From positions 3,782,001 through 3,846,000 of the forward strand of contig NZ_JANADK010000001.1 of assembly GCF_024199795.1 (NCBI RefSeq): DNA of 64,000 bases. Reading direction: 5' to 3'. Of this stretch, positions 27,121 through 35,185 are shown piece after piece. Position 1 is the first letter of the stretch. Each line of letters starts with the position of its first letter. Source of the stretch: Bradyrhizobium sp. CCGB01 (GTDB taxonomy: Bacteria > Pseudomonadota > Alphaproteobacteria > Rhizobiales > Xanthobacteraceae). The translations under genes and the position numbers were made by a program. The notes under the pieces were generated by a model, which was not told the origin of the DNA, ran no database searches, and worked only from the letters and a program-made list of their open reading frames with translations.

Positions 27121-28068
27121 CTAGCGCACGCGCCGCCGCCAATCGCTCGGCGTGTCCCCGGTCGATCGCTTGAACGCCGCAGCGAAGGCCGTCTGGGAGG
27201 CATAGCCAAGCTCCATCGCCACCGACACGACCGACGCGTCGGTGTCGCGCAGCATGTTCATCGCCTGCTCGAGCCGGTGTTGCCGCAACCAGGCGAGGGG
27301 CGAAAGCCCGGTGCTCTCCTTGAAGGCGCGGCAGAAGTGGAAGCGCGACAGGCCCGCATCCGAGGCGAGGGCATCGAGGGAGACGTCCGCATCGCTGTCT
27401 GAACGCAAGCGTTCGATGGCGCGAAGCAGGACTTTCGGTGAAAGCCCGCCCGTTGTCAGTTGGAACGCCGTTGGCGAGCTGGTATGCGCGGCCAGGAGGC
27501 GCGTGGCCAGGAGATCCGTCAGCTGATGCCTGAACAGCGCGTCGAGGGCCCGATTGCCCTCCAGCACGCCGGCCGCGCTCAGGAGCAATCGGGACGTGAT
27601 GGGATCGGGATGCGCAGTTCGCTCCAGGAGATCGGCCGGGTTGCGGGTCCCGGCCTCGTCGGCAACGCGCCGCAACGTGGCGTGAGGAAGATAGAGCTGG
27701 ACGACGTCAACAGGCTTCGGAATGTCCCACCGTGAGCTCGAGCCCTCCGGAATAATGATCACGACCCCGGGACGGAACGTTCCCTTGACGACCGAGCTTC
27801 CCGACCGCCGCTCCATGCGCTGCACCGTACCGTTGTAGGCCATGATGACATGGTGGCTCATTGGCTCGACGACGTCGTGCAGCGGCTCATGTTGCCAGTG
27901 GGCGATCCCGGCGCCGGAGGCGTCCAATGCCATGTGAAGTGGCGCGGTGTGGAGGACGCGCGTCATCTCCTCGTCGGCAGCGCGCCGGTCGGCGGGCGGC
28001 ACGTCGTTCTCGCGCGTCCCGGGTTCGACCGGCAGAGCGTCCAGGGTGTCGGCCGTCGGCGTGCTCAT
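27121..28068 (-). CDS. AraC-family transcriptional regulator (pair 1, copy b)
   Basis: This is a 315-residue AraC protein from ATG 28068. Its sensing half has VVIIIPEGSSSRWDIPKPVDVVQLYLP and its HTH half has SLDALASDAGLSRFHFCRAFKE, VAMELGYASQTAFAAAFKRSTG and SDWRRRVR. It is a tandem duplicate of the gene at 26117-27067, 53 nt upstream of it on the same strand, so the two may be cotranscribed. Such close copies may respond to related ligands or form heterodimers; that is inference. Confidence 0.9.
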   Translation of the reverse strand: MSTPTADTLDALPVEPGTRENDVPPADRRAADEEMTRVLHTAPLHMALDASGAGIAHWQHEPLHDVVEPMSHHVIMAYNGTVQRMERRSGSSVVKGTFRPGVVIIIPEGSSSRWDIPKPVDVVQLYLPHATLRRVADEAGTRNPADLLERTAHPDPITSRLLLSAAGVLEGNRALDALFRHQLTDLLATRLLAAHTSSPTAFQLTTGGLSPKVLLRAIERLRSDSDADVSLDALASDAGLSRFHFCRAFKESTGLSPLAWLRQHRLEQAMNMLRDTDASVVSVAMELGYASQTAFAAAFKRSTGDTPSDWRRRVR

Positions 28069-28775
28069 GAATTGTGCTCGTGTTGGGGAGGTCTTGCGTT
28101 CAATTCCCGCCGGCGATTCGTTGGCCAGTGGACGGAGCGGTGACCTCCACCGTGTTCGTGACGATGATGGCAAACAGAGCTCGGTATCGTGCGGCGGATG
28201 TGGTCTCGCCGTTGGTCACGATGGCCGCAAGCGGCTGTTGATTTCATGCGCAATCGACGTCGCGAGTTCTGCCCCCGGTCTGTGACCCGGGGTTTTACGG
28301 TTCTTAAGGTTGCGTCGTACCGCCGTCTTTCCCAAAACAGGTGTGCTTTGTCCGATTCTGCTCCAAGGCCCGCACCCGCATGTGATGAGGCGCGCCGCAC
28401 GGCGAATCGGAAGGCGGCATCTGACTTGGGGCAGGGGCTCGCGGGCCCAGGCGCGCAAGCACTTGCGAGAATCCTCATGCACGCGGGTTTTGATGCCGCG
28501 TCCGCCTGAACACGCGTCGGACAAAACGCCTGTTGGGATTTCGCAAACGCACGATGGAAGCGGGCCCGAGCCCGGTGGTGGCGAGGCCAGAAAGGGCCGG
28601 ATCACATTGAAACGGCTTCGAAAATCGCTTGGTCGACGATCGATCGCGTTCGATTGGCGCAGATGCCAATTCCGTGAGCTGGTCTGGACCGTCGCTTGCC
28701 GATCTCCAATAATGAGGCCGACCTAATGGGCCGATAGTTTGCCCCTCTTCAGCTCCACGAATAGAGCCGATCGAT
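28069..28775. other. 707-nt region with decayed sequence and a promoter area
   Basis: No intact gene is present. It contains a frameshifted histidine-kinase scrap (28190-28278). An inverted repeat ATTGGC-N6-GCCAAT (28653-28670) lies 105 nt upstream of the AraC gene at 28776. The rest has no recognisable coding content. The divergent promoters of the two AraC pairs must lie here. Confidence 0.6.
28190..28278 (-). pseudogene. Frameshifted remnant of a histidine kinase HisKA box
   Basis: On the minus strand GAELATSIAHEIN is read in one frame (about 28278-28239) and QPLAAIVTNGE in the next (28237-28205). Joined, they give the phosphoacceptor motif seen intact in the kinase at 5617-7527 (GELSASIAHEVNQPLAAIVTSGE). 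One C is missing in the AACCAG junction, so the frame breaks. No further kinase sequence was recognised on either side. Confidence 0.65.
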
Positions 28776-29705
28776 ATGGCGCATGCCGGCACCTTCGGAC
28801 AGCGGATAGGGCGGCAGTTGCACCTGAGAGATGCACCGCCCTCGCTGGTCACGCGTTCACTGCGCGGCATCGAACTGTCGGTCACCGAGACCCAGGATGA
28901 CAACCCCGTGCCAGGCCGTTCCGGCTCGGTGGCCGATGAGGCTTATATCGTCAGCCTGAAGCTTCACAACTACCCGGACTGCGAACTCTGGGATCACGGC
29001 AAGTGCGTCATGAAGGCGGATGTCAGAGCCGGCACGACGTATCTATACGACCTCAGGAGCGATCCGGGCTTTATCATCGACAAGCCGTTCCATTCCCTCC
29101 AGTTTTATCTTCCGCGTTCGGCGCTTGCCGGTATCGCCAGGGAATCACGTACCCAACGTGTTGGCGACCTCGCCTGTCAGTTCGGTTACGGCCATGACGA
29201 CAAGATCATGCGTCATGTTGGAGCATCTCTGTTGGAAGCACTGAGCTGTCCGTCCGAAGCCAACCAGCTTTTCATCGATCACATGATGCTCGCGTTCACC
29301 GCGCATATCGCAGGGGCCTATGGTGGGCTACAGAGCAGTGCCGGACCGGCGCGCGGCGGTCTCGCCCCGTGGCAGGTGAAGCGAGCCTGTGAAAGGCTCG
29401 ACGCGAATCTCGGCAGGACGCTTTCATTGCAACAGATCGCGGCTGAGTTTGATCTCTCGGTCAGCTATTTTTCACGCGCATTTCGCATCTCGACCGGCCT
29501 GCCGCCGCACCAATGGCTGCTGCGGCAGCGCGTGAAGACGGCCAAGCAGTTGATGGCAGTGCGCGACTTGCCGCTGTCTGAAATCGCGATCTCGGCCGGG
29601 TTCGCCAATCAAAGCCATTTGACGAGGGTGTTTTCGGCCTTGGTCGGCATGAGCCCGGCGGCATGGCGCCGTGAATCGCTAGGCTTCTCCGAAGAGGACA
29701 TTTGA
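28776..29705 (+). CDS. AraC-family transcriptional regulator (pair 2, copy a)
   Basis: This is a 309-residue AraC protein. The sensing half contains DEAYIVSLKLHNYPDCELW and FIIDKPFHSLQFYLPRSAL. The DNA-binding half contains TLSLQQIAAEFDLSVSYFSRAF, ISTGLPPHQWLLRQRVKTAK and IAISAGFANQSHLTRVFSALVG, then SPAAWRRE. It is a close paralogue of 29812-30729 and belongs to a different AraC subgroup from pair 1. It is divergent from pair 1 across the 707-nt region. Confidence 0.9.
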   Translation: MAHAGTFGQRIGRQLHLRDAPPSLVTRSLRGIELSVTETQDDNPVPGRSGSVADEAYIVSLKLHNYPDCELWDHGKCVMKADVRAGTTYLYDLRSDPGFIIDKPFHSLQFYLPRSALAGIARESRTQRVGDLACQFGYGHDDKIMRHVGASLLEALSCPSEANQLFIDHMMLAFTAHIAGAYGGLQSSAGPARGGLAPWQVKRACERLDANLGRTLSLQQIAAEFDLSVSYFSRAFRISTGLPPHQWLLRQRVKTAKQLMAVRDLPLSEIAISAGFANQSHLTRVFSALVGMSPAAWRRESLGFSEEDI

Positions 29706-29811
29706 CGATACGCGCTGCTCGCGGGAGGGTGCTTCGTGAATCTTACGATGGTCGCGGCCTTCGTTGATGATAACACTCTTCCGGCCAACTCCACTCAAGG
29801 GGACGGTGCAC

Positions 29812-30729
29812 ATGAAGTCGACGGGGTTCTACGGTCAGGCTGTGACCCAATACTTGCATCTGGAGCATCAACCGTCCTCGTTGATCACGCGTTCGCTTCG
29901 CAATGCCGAGATCGCGGTTACTGAGGTCCTGGATGATACTTCGGGCGAGATGGATCTTCAGGATGCCTATGTTGTCGGCCTGAAACTTTACGATTACCCC
30001 AACGCCGAGCGCTGGGAGCGCGGCAAGCCTGCCGCCAAGACCGATATTCGTGCGGGCGCAACACACCTGTACGACATGAAGAAAAATCCGCGATTCATCA
30101 TCAACCAGCCGTTACATTTCCTTAATTTCTATCTTCCGCGCTCGGCGCTCGACGGCATCGCTGAGCAGGCCGGCGCACCGCGCGTGGGTGAGCTCCCGTC
30201 CCAGCTCGGCGGCGGCCATGACGACGCAGTCGTCCGTCATATCGGTGGGGCGCTCCTGCCAGCGCTGCGTCGGCCGGCTGAGACCAACCATCTCTTCATC
30301 GATCACATGATGCTCGCATTTACCACGCACATCGCGCAGACCTATGGCGGGCTGAGGTGGGGCGTCAGAGTGCCCAGGGGCGGTCTCGCCCCATGGCAGG
30401 TGAAGCGCGCCTGCGAAAGGCTCGACTCCGACCTCGGCGGGACGCTTTCGCTGCAGCAGGTCGCGGCCGAGTTCGGTCTGTCGGTCAGTTATTTTTCGCG
30501 TGCATTTCGCACCTCCACCGGCCTGCCGCCGCACCAATGGCTGCTGCGGCAGCGCGTCAAGGCGGCCCAGCAATTGATGACCGTGCCCGATCTGTCACTG
30601 GCCGAGATCGCACTGTCGGCCGGGTTTGCCAATCAAAGCCACTTTACGCGGGTGTTCTCGGCGGCAGTCGGCGTGAGCCCGGCGGCATGGCGACGTGAAT
30701 TGTTGGGCCTCGGTGAGAACGAGACGTGA
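29812..30729 (+). CDS. AraC-family transcriptional regulator (pair 2, copy b)
   Basis: This is a 305-residue AraC protein from ATG 29812, with AAGGGGA upstream. It is a tandem paralogue of the preceding gene: DAYVVGLKLYDYPNAERW, FIINQPLHFLNFYLPRSAL, LFIDHMMLAFTTHIAQTYGG and RTSTGLPPHQWLLRQRVKAA are nearly shared. The gene is 106 nt after copy a and convergent with the catalase-like gene, with 28 nt between stops. It may regulate that gene, whose promoter carries a 20-bp tandem repeat, but pair 1 is an equally good candidate. Confidence 0.9.
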   Translation: MKSTGFYGQAVTQYLHLEHQPSSLITRSLRNAEIAVTEVLDDTSGEMDLQDAYVVGLKLYDYPNAERWERGKPAAKTDIRAGATHLYDMKKNPRFIINQPLHFLNFYLPRSALDGIAEQAGAPRVGELPSQLGGGHDDAVVRHIGGALLPALRRPAETNHLFIDHMMLAFTTHIAQTYGGLRWGVRVPRGGLAPWQVKRACERLDSDLGGTLSLQQVAAEFGLSVSYFSRAFRTSTGLPPHQWLLRQRVKAAQQLMTVPDLSLAEIALSAGFANQSHFTRVFSAAVGVSPAAWRRELLGLGENET

Positions 30730-30757
30730 TTCCGGCAATGCCGGCCGCATATTCTGG

Positions 30758-31699
30758 TCAACGACGCTTCGCCAGCGAGATGGCATAGGCGGCGCTGCGC
30801 GCGGCGAAGATCTCGTCGGGCGGATGGGCCATGCCTTCGGCGAGATTTGCCGGATCGAAGATACCGGCGTCGCATGTTTCGTCTGGCTCGAGGCCGGTGA
30901 TCACGATCGTTCCCAGCCGAACTTGTTCGCGATTATCCTCGTCGGGCCATCGGATGGTCACGTCCATGGTGGGATCGCCGGGACGATCAAGCAGCGCCAT
31001 CACGCTGAAGCGGACGTCGCCGCTGGTGACCCGATGTTCGAGATCGTCGTGCAGGAAGCCGGCGGACTTCGCCGCGGCTTCGCTTTCCGTCGGCGTGACC
31101 TCTGCGCCGACGGGGGCGATCTTGAACTTGATGAACCGTGTTTCGCCCGTCGAATTCGTGGCGGGAAATGAATGCACGGCCCAGTAGGTCGTGCCGGCAA
31201 AACTCCGGGGCAGGGGGTGCGCGGCGATGTAACTGGCCTGATGCAGCGTTTCGGGGTTGGCGGCGGAGAATGCCTTGACCCTCTCCATGTCCTGACCGCC
31301 GTCTGGTCTCGGAATGCGCGCCTTGAGGAAAGCCAGCATCTGGTCGAGCGTCTTCGCAAAATGCACGGGAGCACTTTGCGCGAGAACGTCCGAGCGGTGG
31401 CGGCTGTCCCCGAGCCTGAAGCTCAAGCCGCGCAGCACGAGCTTGTCGCCATCCGCGACATTGGGATTGCTGCCACCGACCGAGAAGCGCGCCAGCACGC
31501 GCGATGGTCTCGTGAAGCTCCGGGATCTCGTAATTTCCTCCGCCCGATCCGACGGGACATAGGTGCCGCGGACGCAACTGCCCCTGGCAAAGCTGGCGCG
31601 GGTCTTTGGCGGATCACCGGCCACCGCTCTCAGGGCGTCGACGATCGCCGCGAGGGTTGCGGACGGAAATCGGGACGTTGGGGGCTCCTGGATCGACAC
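30758..31699 (-). CDS. Catalase-like (SrpA-type) haem protein lacking the distal His
   Basis: This is a 313-residue protein of the small catalase-related peroxidase family, from GTG 31699. Family blocks are present: RPSRVLARFSVGGSNPNVADGD, LRGLSFRLG, HFAKTLDQMLAFLKAR, and the C-terminal AARSAAYAIS, which holds the proximal Arg and Tyr. In catalases the distal motif reads HAKG; here the aligned segment is ASFARGSCVRGTY, with F37 in the place of His. The protein may bind haem without normal peroxidase chemistry. There is no signal peptide. The tandem operator 36-70 nt upstream suggests AraC control. Confidence 0.8.
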   Translation of the reverse strand: MSIQEPPTSRFPSATLAAIVDALRAVAGDPPKTRASFARGSCVRGTYVPSDRAEEITRSRSFTRPSRVLARFSVGGSNPNVADGDKLVLRGLSFRLGDSRHRSDVLAQSAPVHFAKTLDQMLAFLKARIPRPDGGQDMERVKAFSAANPETLHQASYIAAHPLPRSFAGTTYWAVHSFPATNSTGETRFIKFKIAPVGAEVTPTESEAAAKSAGFLHDDLEHRVTSGDVRFSVMALLDRPGDPTMDVTIRWPDEDNREQVRLGTIVITGLEPDETCDAGIFDPANLAEGMAHPPDEIFAARSAAYAISLAKRR

Positions 31700-31734
31700 C
31701 GCAACGATCTAGCGGACCTGGCACCTCGTTACCC

Positions 31735-31769
31735 CAGAGCGATTGCTGCGATTACAGAGCGATTGCTGC
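31735..31769 (-). promoter_or_regulatory. Tandem 20-bp-period operator upstream of the catalase-like gene
   Basis: CAGAGCGATTGCTGC occurs at 31735-31749 and again at 31755-31769. The 15-bp direct repeats are spaced 20 bp start to start, or two helical turns. They end 36 nt before the GTG start of the catalase-like gene. The matching pair upstream of the hydrolase remnant (26083-26117) has the same spacing and orientation. Confidence 0.65.
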
Positions 31770-31815
31770 TGGCGCGGGGGCCGCAATCGCTCGGCGCCGC
31801 TGCCGGTGGTTCACG
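31770..31815 (-). pseudogene. Trace of an AraC 3' end next to the operator
   Basis: Plus-strand CAATCGCTCGGCG followed shortly by GCCGGT lies beside the operator here. It appears in the same order beside the operator at 26103-26155, where it encodes the TGETPSDWRR end of the AraC protein. The reading frame is broken here. This suggests that a copy of an AraC gene once stood upstream of the catalase-like gene. Confidence 0.4.
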
Positions 31816-32110
31816 GACATGCGACAAGGCGCAGGTTCCTCGCTGAGCAACGCCCACAACGAAACCGCAATCAATTGGGCGAGACGACCGTGAACAGGGC
31901 GGGGCTGTAATCGTTCAGGTTTTTCAATTGATTAGATAGCGGCGTGTGCGCGACGCGTGAGCCGGGAGATCAAGAGAAATCCGTTGTCGGCAAGCGCGGG
32001 CGGACGTTCCCTGGTGTGATGCCGGCGTTTGAAGAGAGGCGGACCAGGGGATGCGAACCGAGGCGATCGCTGGTCAGTTCGAGAACCTGCACGAGTGCCG
32101 ACGGTGACGG

Positions 32111-32410
32111 CTAAGGTATTCGTTCAACGTGAGCGCGGATCGCCTGCCGCTCGGAATCGATCCAGCCATGCTTGCGGGCCTTGGCCACCATCTCCGCATA
32201 TTGCCGATCCCAGCTTGCATCATCGGGGCGGCCCGCCAGGGTCGGGACCAGATCGATCGAGACGAGCCCATCACGATCATCGAGAAGCGTGATGCCGTTC
32301 CAGCTCTGGGTACCCGTGTGGACACCGGCGTGCAGCACCAGCTTGAACCTGCGGAAGTCGTTCGGTTCGGTCAGTCGGACGACACCGCCGTCCAGGCATT
32401 CGATGATCAC
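32111..32410 (-). CDS. Small conserved-looking hypothetical protein
   Basis: GTG 32410 follows AAGGAG at good distance (AAGGAGCGCCATTGTG), which supports a real 99-residue cytosolic protein. It has no recognised domain; the sequence reads MIIECLDGGVVRLTEPNDFR and later DDASWDRQYAEMVAKARKHGW, with alternating beta and helix character. It lies 66 nt downstream of the flavin reductase gene on the same strand, so it may be the third gene of the LLM/flavin reductase unit. Confidence 0.6.
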   Translation of the reverse strand: MIIECLDGGVVRLTEPNDFRRFKLVLHAGVHTGTQSWNGITLLDDRDGLVSIDLVPTLAGRPDDASWDRQYAEMVAKARKHGWIDSERQAIRAHVERIP

Positions 32411-32476
32411 AATGGCGCTCCTTCCTGCACTTTCGGCCGGCCTGGTGTTGATGCCAGGATTGGCACCAAGGGGCGA

Positions 32477-32992
32477 CTATGCTTGCGGCAGCGCGCGCAG
32501 CGCCCCCTGGAAATTGACCAAGGGATCGCCGTTGCCGCCGCGGGTGGCCACGATCCTGCCGATGAAGAGACCGTGCGTGCCGACCATCTGGTGATGGTGC
32601 AGCACGCACTCCAATCCGCCGATCGCCGGTTCGAGCAAGGGCACGTCGAGCACGCCTTGCTCCCATGGGGCCGTCGCGAACCGGTCGATGCCCTTCGCAC
32701 CGCCGGCGAAACGCAGGGCTAGATCCTCCTGACCCCGGCCGAGCAGGCTGACCCCGAAGCGGCCATTGGCGAGGATCGCGGCATGCGTTTCGGAGCTTGA
32801 ATTGACACCGACGAGCAGACAGGGCGGCTCCATGCACAGCGAGGTGACGGAGCTGACCGTCAGCCCGCGCCGTGTGGTCTCCGATCCCGTCGTCACGATC
32901 GCGACACCGCTCGCGAGGTTGCGCATGGCCAGCCGAAACTCCTCGGCTTCGACCGACCGGATACAGGTCATTTGAGACATCTGGCATCCCAT
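32477..32992 (-). CDS. NAD(P)H:flavin oxidoreductase (flavin reductase domain)
   Basis: This is a 171-residue protein from ATG 32992 with a strong AGGAGG upstream. Flavin-reductase-like motifs are EEFRLAMRNLASGVAIVTTG, RGLTVSSVTSLCMEPPCLLVGVN and ANGRFGVSLLG, plus the C-terminal GGLECVLHHHQMVGTHGLFIGRIV. Members supply reduced FMN to two-component monooxygenases. The partner is very likely the LLM-class enzyme 36 nt upstream on the same strand. Confidence 0.9.
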   Translation of the reverse strand: MGCQMSQMTCIRSVEAEEFRLAMRNLASGVAIVTTGSETTRRGLTVSSVTSLCMEPPCLLVGVNSSSETHAAILANGRFGVSLLGRGQEDLALRFAGGAKGIDRFATAPWEQGVLDVPLLEPAIGGLECVLHHHQMVGTHGLFIGRIVATRGGNGDPLVNFQGALRALPQA

Positions 32993-33028
32993 GACGTACC
33001 TCCTGACCTCGCTCCCCGCCGGTTGCGC

Positions 33029-34111
33029 TTACGCCGAAACCGCTTCGCCCGCGACCTTGCCGCGTCCGGATTTCAGCTCCTTCCGGATCGCAGGAATGAT
33101 CTTGCTGCCCCACAGCTCGATTTGCCGCAGCATCGTGCGTTGATCGAAATCGCCGAGCTGGGTCTGAAGCGCGATGTGGGTCGGCTTGAGAATGCTGATC
33201 TCTTCCAGCATGCGGTCGATCACCTGGTTGACGCTGCCGACGGGCAGGTTGTTTCGCATCGTCTCCAGGCTCATGTCGTTCGGGCCGGCTTCTTCCTTGA
33301 TCAGATAGCCGTCGTCGCTCTGCGCGCGCCGGAACTTCAGGCTTTCGGAGAGCCGGCGCTGGAAGCGGGCACTGTCAAGATACGACTGGATCTCGCTGTC
33401 GTTGTCGCTGGCATAGGCGCAGCGCAGGAAGCCGAAACGGGTGTCATCGATGGAGCGGCCTTCCTTGGCTGCGATTCCCTCGAGGCGTTCACGGAGGGCC
33501 TTGATGGCGTCGAGCCCGTTCAGCAACGCAGTAACGAACAAATTGTGGTTGTCGCGAATGGCGCGGCCAAGCGTCTCGCCGTGGCCCGACGTGACCCAGA
33601 TCGGTGGTGTCGGCGTCTGCACGGTGCGCACGGCGATGGCGGTCGGCGGCATTTTCAGGTGCTCGCCGGAATAGGAGAAGATGCGCTCGCGCATGCCGGC
33701 CTGGAGCACGTCGTAGAATTCGGCGAACAATGCATGCGAATGGTCGAGGTCGACGCCGAAACGGTCGAATTCGAACTTCTGGTAACCCGAGCCGATGCCG
33801 AGATCGAGGCGGCCGTTCGAGACCGTGTCGGCGAAGCCGATCTCGCCGAGCAGTCGCGCCGGATTGTACAGCGGCAGCACGCAGACGGCGGTGCCGAGGC
33901 GGATCCGCCTGGTCAGGCCGGCGCAATGCGCCACCATCATCAGCGGCGAAGGGCACAGGCTGTAATTGTTGAAATGGTGCTCGGCGTACCAGGCCGTATC
34001 GAAGCCGGCGTGCTCGGCAGCGACCGTCTGCTCGACGGCGTTGTTGATGACCTGCTGCGAGGTTTGATGATAGCCGCGCTGCTGCGCCAGAATGAATACG
34101 CCGAATTCCAT
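33029..34111 (-). CDS. LLM-class flavin-dependent monooxygenase (bacterial luciferase family)
   Basis: This is a 360-residue TIM-barrel enzyme from ATG 34111, preceded by GGAGG. Typical blocks are MEFGVFILAQQRGYHQ, HAGFDTAWYAEHHFNNYSLCPSPL, RIRLGTAVCVLPLYNPARLLGEIGFAD and GRLDLGIGSGYQKFEFDRFG. It uses FMNH2 and O2 to oxidise a small organic substrate, with reduced flavin from the adjacent reductase. The divergent LysR gene 143 nt away is its likely regulator. The substrate is unknown. Confidence 0.9.
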   Translation of the reverse strand: MEFGVFILAQQRGYHQTSQQVINNAVEQTVAAEHAGFDTAWYAEHHFNNYSLCPSPLMMVAHCAGLTRRIRLGTAVCVLPLYNPARLLGEIGFADTVSNGRLDLGIGSGYQKFEFDRFGVDLDHSHALFAEFYDVLQAGMRERIFSYSGEHLKMPPTAIAVRTVQTPTPPIWVTSGHGETLGRAIRDNHNLFVTALLNGLDAIKALRERLEGIAAKEGRSIDDTRFGFLRCAYASDNDSEIQSYLDSARFQRRLSESLKFRRAQSDDGYLIKEEAGPNDMSLETMRNNLPVGSVNQVIDRMLEEISILKPTHIALQTQLGDFDQRTMLRQIELWGSKIIPAIRKELKSGRGKVAGEAVSA

Positions 34112-34134
34112 CGGTTGCGTCCTCCACTGCATCG

Positions 34135-34169
34135 CGGTCGCTCTTGCGATCCGCCGGTCGCTCTTGCGA
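34135..34169. promoter_or_regulatory. Tandem 15-bp repeats in the LLM/LysR divergent region
   Basis: CGGTCGCTCTTGCGA occurs at 34135-34149 and 34155-34169, again 20 bp start to start. The pair sits 24 nt upstream of the LLM monooxygenase ATG and 86 nt before the LysR start. A regulator contacting one face of the helix is a likely reader. Confidence 0.45.
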
Positions 34170-34254
34170 CGCGTTATCAGCAAGCTAGGGCCTTGAGCTT
34201 TTTCGAACAATTGGCGTAATCTGAGCATGTCCTTTGCAAAATCTGAAAAGATCG

Positions 34255-35172
34255 ATGAATCGCCTCCAGGCCATGGAATTGTTCGTCAGCGCCGTCCGCG
34301 AGGGCAGTTTTTCGGCGGCCGGGCGCCGCGTCGGGCTCTCGCCGGCGTCGGTGTCGCGCTATGTCGGCGAGCTCGAAGCGCAGCTCGGCGTGCAGCTTTT
34401 GAACCGCAGCACGCGCCATCTCGGCTTGACCGACGCCGGCAAGATCTTCTTCCAGCGGACCGAGCAGGTGCTGCACGGCATCGAGGATGCCGAAGCCGCC
34501 GCGCTGGCGCTCCAGACCGCGCCGCGCGGAACGCTGCGCGTGCATTCCCGCACGCTGTTCGGCATCAAGGTGCTCTCGCCCCTGATGCCGGGCTTTCAGA
34601 AGCTCTATCCGGAGCTGAAGGTGGAGCTGCGCCTGTCCGAGCGGCACGCCCAGCTCCGCGAGGACGAGTTCGACGTCGATTTCCAGATCCAGGCGCCGAA
34701 GGATCCCGGCCTGATGCAGCGAAGGCTGCTGCGGAGCGAACGAATCCTCGTTGCGTCGCCGGACTATGTCGGCCGGATGCCGAAGCTGCGCGAGCCCGAG
34801 GATATCACCCGCCACAACTGCCTGACCTATTGGATGGGACCGGACGACGTGGTCTGGAAGTTCATGCGCAGGAACAGGCTGCGCGAGATCGTGGTGCCGG
34901 CGTCCCTCAGCAGCAACAACGGTGTTGTGCTGTGCGACCTTGCCGTCGCCGGGCACGGCATCGCGCTGCTCGATGACTACACGGTGGCGGAGGAATTGAA
35001 GAGCAGGCGCCTCGTCCGCCTGCTGCCCGGATTCCGCGTGACGAATTCCACCTTCGACGAAGGGATCTACGCGGCCTTTCTTCAGAGCAGTTATCTGCCG
35101 GAGAAGATCAGGGTCTTCGTGGACTACATGGCAGAGAACGTGCCCAAGCAGATCAAGAAATCGGCGAACTAA
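34255..35172 (+). CDS. LysR-family transcriptional regulator (CrgA-like)
   Basis: This is a 305-residue LysR protein from ATG 34255 (MNRLQAMELFVSAVREGSF). A TTG 21 nt earlier is in frame but less likely. The winged HTH covers residues 1-60 (SFSAAGRRVGLSPASVSRYV, then QLLNRSTRHLGLTDAG). An effector domain follows with FDVDFQIQAPKDPGLMQRRL and GIALLDDYTVAEEL. It is divergent from the LLM/flavin reductase genes and convergent with the SMP-30 gene, 13 nt away. Confidence 0.9.
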   Translation: MNRLQAMELFVSAVREGSFSAAGRRVGLSPASVSRYVGELEAQLGVQLLNRSTRHLGLTDAGKIFFQRTEQVLHGIEDAEAAALALQTAPRGTLRVHSRTLFGIKVLSPLMPGFQKLYPELKVELRLSERHAQLREDEFDVDFQIQAPKDPGLMQRRLLRSERILVASPDYVGRMPKLREPEDITRHNCLTYWMGPDDVVWKFMRRNRLREIVVPASLSSNNGVVLCDLAVAGHGIALLDDYTVAEELKSRRLVRLLPGFRVTNSTFDEGIYAAFLQSSYLPEKIRVFVDYMAENVPKQIKKSAN

Positions 35173-35185
35173 GCGAGGAGGCTGG

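Larger units (their letters stand above)
31700..32110. other. 411-nt gene-free stretch upstream of the catalase-like gene
   Basis: It holds the tandem operator (31735-31769) and, next to it, a short segment (about 31770-31815) that aligns with gaps to the 3' end of the AraC gene at 26117. The remainder to 32110 shows an AT-richer patch near 31905-31935 and nothing else recognisable. Confidence 0.55.
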
